Assembly: GCF_014195535.1 (NCBI RefSeq)
Contig: NZ_JACIBY010000028.1
Coordinates: 1-46,484 of the forward strand
Source of the DNA: Runella defluvii
GTDB lineage: Bacteria > Bacteroidota > Bacteroidia > Cytophagales > Spirosomataceae
DNA: 46,484 bases
Reading direction: 5' to 3'
Positions within the stretch are counted from its first letter, which is position 1. Each line of letters starts with the position of its first letter. Both the position numbers and the translations under genes were made by a program. Below the pieces are notes generated by a model. That model was not told where the DNA came from. It ran no database searches and saw only the letters and a list, made by a program, of their open reading frames with translations. Of this stretch, positions 43,983 to 46,484 are shown piece after piece.

Positions 43983-46484
43983 TTACTTCTTCACTTTCTT
44001 CACCGTGTAAGGAATACACACCTCCACAGGGCAACAATTTGTCCCCGCTTCGATGATGACTGGACAACAGCCGTTGGCTGGACACGTCTGATTCGTCGCC
44101 GTGAAGGTGTAGGTTCCTACTTCTGAGAACAACACCACATTCCCCGTTGCCACTGCCGCCGTACCACCGTTTTTGAACCATTGTACGTTCGTCAAGTTGG
44201 CAGGAACACCTACTTCTAATTTCTGACCCGCGCACAACTCAAACGGTACTGTGAAGCATTCTTGGTCAATGTCATCTTCACCACCTTTGCCATTGCCTGG
44301 TGTGCTGTCTTTATCTTTCTCGTTGGTCTTGCTGATTTCGGCCGTGTTCAAATGGATACCCGCCTGCGTCGCTTTCACTTGGTAACGCAACGTCACCGTG
44401 TCGCCTCCCGCCTCAATGTTACCAATGTTCCACTTAATCACGTTGCCACTTATACTCGCAGTACCACGACTTACCACAAAACTGCCACTCACAAACTGTA
44501 CCGTCGTCGCGATGCTGTCGGTTACTTCTACGCCCGTCGCGTTCTTGGTCCATTCGTTCCATACTTTGATGGTGTACGTCAGCACATCACCCACCCGCGC
44601 TACTTTTGTATTAATCGACTTCTTCAATGCCAAGTCAATTGTATCGATACAGCTTTGCGCATTAATCGTCGCTGGGACGCGGCTCGTACTCACCGCCGTT
44701 GGACAGGTCGGGTCAGTACTGCGCGCTTGGGCGTAGAAAACCGTATTCGCCGTTACTGTGCCGCTTGGTTTGTAATTTAAACCTGTGAACAACACCGCAC
44801 CACCCGTTTGTTGGCTAAACCATTCTACCGTTGCCAAACCTACCACCGTCGCTTTCAACGTTGGGAACGTATCGCCGATACAAGCCGTCAAACTTGGAGC
44901 TAACAATACTGGTACTGGTGGATTACAGTTACAGTTAGGCCCAACGATCGTCGTATCTGACTTACAAATAGCACTCAAGCTGTCCGTAATGATCACACTC
45001 GCGCCCGACGGGATACCTGTCACCGTGTAAGGATTATTTCCCGTTAACGTGCCTTTATTCACTTTCACAATGCCCAATTTGTTGGTTACACTAAACGTAA
45101 TACTATACGTTTGTACATCCGCCGAACATACTGGAGCGCCCGTCAAAGTTACGCTTGATTCTACACATGGGGCTGCGCAAGTAGGTACAATCACTTTCAC
45201 CGTATCTTGACAACCATTCACCAAATACACAAAATCAAATGACTTGCCTTGGGCAGTGGCGTTGGTGATACTTACCAATCCTGAACTGTTCACCGTCGCG
45301 CCCGTTGGGTTACCCGTCAACGCGGACCACGTTCCTCCCGTTGGCGCCGCTGATAGTTGTACACTTGATGGAACATTGCCATTTGAACATACCAACGTCG
45401 TGTCTTTGCCTGCGCTTGGTTTGGCATTCACTGTCACCACCACATTCGCCGTGTCTTTACAACCTGCCGCGTTTTGGGCGACCAAAACATAGGTCGTTGT
45501 GCCCGTTGGTTTTACTGAACTTGGCGTTGCTACTCCCGTACCATTCGCTGTACCTACCATCCACAATGGACTCAAATACGTATTGTAATTGGTAATCTTC
45601 GTTATCAAATCCACTGACTCGCCTGCACAAATCGTCGCACTGCCATCGGCAATCACTGGCTTGGCAAGTACAATCACTTGCGCTGTATCTGTACATGTTT
45701 GACCACCCGAGGTAATTGAATAGACAAACTTATAAGTACCCGCTGCATTCAATCCGCTGATATTACCACTCGCGTCTATCGTCGCCGCGCTTGGGTTGGC
45801 GGGGCTAACTATTGGTGCCCACGTGCCTCCTGTCGTTACCGCCGTCAACTTCGCCGTACTCGTCGGTTGGCACACATTTGCCGCATCAGCACCTGCATTT
45901 GGTTTTACACAACCTGCACATGGCGCGACTGTCACGGCAACCGTATCTTTGCAGCCTGCCGTTGTCGTGTAAATAAACTGGTACGTGCCTGCTACACTCA
46001 TGCCTGTCACGTTGTTACCCGTAATCGTCGCCGTCGTTGGGGTCGTGCCCAATTGTGACCATGTGCCACCTGCAGGACTTGGAACTAAGGTATAACTTGT
46101 CGCCAAGGTATTGTTTGCTGCATTCACGCAAGCCAACGTCGTGTCTTTGCCTGCATTGGGCTTGGGATTCACCGTTACCACCACATTCGCCGTGTCTTTA
46201 CAACCAGCGGCGTTTTGTGCTACCAATACGTAAGTCGTTGTGCCCGTTGGCTTCACTGAAGTTGGCGTTGCTACTGCTGTGCCACCCGCCGTGCCTACCG
46301 TCCACACTGGACTCAAATACGTATTGTAATTGGTAATCTTCGACGTTAAATCCACTGACTCACCTGCACAGATAGTCGCAGAACCGTCGGCAATCACTGG
46401 CTTGGCAAGTACAATCACTTGCGCCGTGTCCGTACACGTTTGGCCACCACTTGTCACCGAATAGACAAACTTATACGTACCTGC
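43983..46484 (-). CDS. Giant modular surface protein D (N-terminus beyond right edge)
   Basis: The minus-strand frame is open from the right edge to the stop at 43983 (834 codons); no true start is in the window, and the Met at 46457 lies inside a repeat. It contains the end of one 247-residue unit, one complete unit (46403-45663), a truncated unit, and the C-terminal cassette shared with B and C. The cassette comprises a Cys-rich module, a DUF11 domain (VGDVLTYTIKVWNEW, GVEVTDSI) and a Cys-rich Ig-like end with the tail CIPYTVKKVKK. Over the last 100 residues it differs from C at five positions and from B at six. The middle of the cassette is more distinct (ESSVTLTGAPVCSADVQ versus KSSISSAAPVCSNDAQ). 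As with B and C, a surface role is inferred. Confidence 0.9.
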   Translation of the reverse strand, partial: AGTYKFVYSVTSGGQTCTDTAQVIVLAKPVIADGSATICAGESVDLTSKITNYNTYLSPVWTVGTAGGTAVATPTSVKPTGTTTYVLVAQNAAGCKDTANVVVTVNPKPNAGKDTTLACVNAANNTLATSYTLVPSPAGGTWSQLGTTPTTATITGNNVTGMSVAGTYQFIYTTTAGCKDTVAVTVAPCAGCVKPNAGADAANVCQPTSTAKLTAVTTGGTWAPIVSPANPSAATIDASGNISGLNAAGTYKFVYSITSGGQTCTDTAQVIVLAKPVIADGSATICAGESVDLITKITNYNTYLSPLWMVGTANGTGVATPSSVKPTGTTTYVLVAQNAAGCKDTANVVVTVNAKPSAGKDTTLVCSNGNVPSSVQLSAAPTGGTWSALTGNPTGATVNSSGLVSITNATAQGKSFDFVYLVNGCQDTVKVIVPTCAAPCVESSVTLTGAPVCSADVQTYSITFSVTNKLGIVKVNKGTLTGNNPYTVTGIPSGASVIITDSLSAICKSDTTIVGPNCNCNPPVPVLLAPSLTACIGDTFPTLKATVVGLATVEWFSQQTGGAVLFTGLNYKPSGTVTANTVFYAQARSTDPTCPTAVSTSRVPATINAQSCIDTIDLALKKSINTKVARVGDVLTYTIKVWNEWTKNATGVEVTDSIATTVQFVSGSFVVSRGTASISGNVIKWNIGNIEAGGDTVTLRYQVKATQAGIHLNTAEISKTNEKDKDSTPGNGKGGEDDIDQECFTVPFELCAGQKLEVGVPANLTNVQWFKNGGTAAVATGNVVLFSEVGTYTFTATNQTCPANGCCPVIIEAGTNCCPVEVCIPYTVKKVKK
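45663..46403 (-). repeat. Complete 741-bp repeat unit in surface protein D
   Basis: One full unit lies at 46403-45663, in register with the end of another unit (46484-46404) at the edge and a truncated unit from 45662. It has the same three Ig-like modules as in B and C. Confidence 0.93.

Noticed and set aside
23600..46484. Many plus-strand open frames of 60-190 codons opposite the giant genes
   Set aside because: They repeat with the 741-bp period and are shadows of the Thr/Val/Gly-rich minus-strand coding sequence, which leaves the opposite frames low in stops. Their products have no recognisable domains.

Overview
The window looks like a chromosomal segment of a Bacteroidota bacterium, most likely a member of the Cytophagales (Spirosomaceae/Cytophagaceae type). 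The evidence is a SusC/SusD pair, LytTR regulators, a BatA-like VWA membrane protein, a DUF2279 protein, giant secreted proteins built of SdrD_B, DUF11 and Ig-like modules, and genes with weak or absent Shine-Dalgarno sequences. No rRNA, tRNA, transposase, integrase or CRISPR array was seen. The exact genus cannot be read from the sequence.

Layout. (1) 1-6275: the N-terminal part of giant surface protein A (minus strand, running off the left edge), an AT-rich gap, a LytTR regulator with a degenerate receiver, and a divergent small AraC-type regulator. (2) 6301-14296: a mostly minus-strand block with a DUF2279 protein, a VWA membrane protein, fabG, a DUF4276/AAA-ATPase pair (possible defence-type module), gmhA and a maltokinase-like kinase. 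(3) 14898-21324: a plus-strand SusC-SusD-lipoprotein operon and a nitroreductase. (4) 21385-23503: an AraC regulator, a cupin with a Tat-like leader, and a TrpF-like protein lacking both catalytic residues. (5) 23600-40187: giant proteins B (2812 aa) and C (2580 aa). (6) 40458-43878: a TPR-type histidine kinase, a canonical LytTR response regulator and a second small AraC protein. (7) 43983-46484: the C-terminal part of a fourth giant protein, D, running off the right edge.

The most striking feature is the surface-protein system. B, C and D share a 741-bp (247-residue) tandem unit made of three Ig-like modules, and a nearly identical C-terminal cassette (DUF11 domain, Cys-rich Ig-like domain, basic tail ending KKVRK or KKVKK). 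A is a paralogue of B in its N-terminal half and carries one older copy of the third module. Two regulatory modules sit beside these genes in the same order: adhesin, LytTR and divergent mini-AraC at the left, and adhesin C, kinase, LytTR, divergent mini-AraC and adhesin D at the right. In the left copy the kinase is absent and the LytTR receiver has lost its phospho-acceptor. A direct-repeat motif with 20-bp periodicity occurs upstream of C and between the right LytTR and mini-AraC genes, and is a candidate operator. My reading is a duplicated, two-component-controlled family of modular surface proteins that exchange repeat cassettes. Its function (adhesion, matrix or cell-cell contact) is inferred, not shown.
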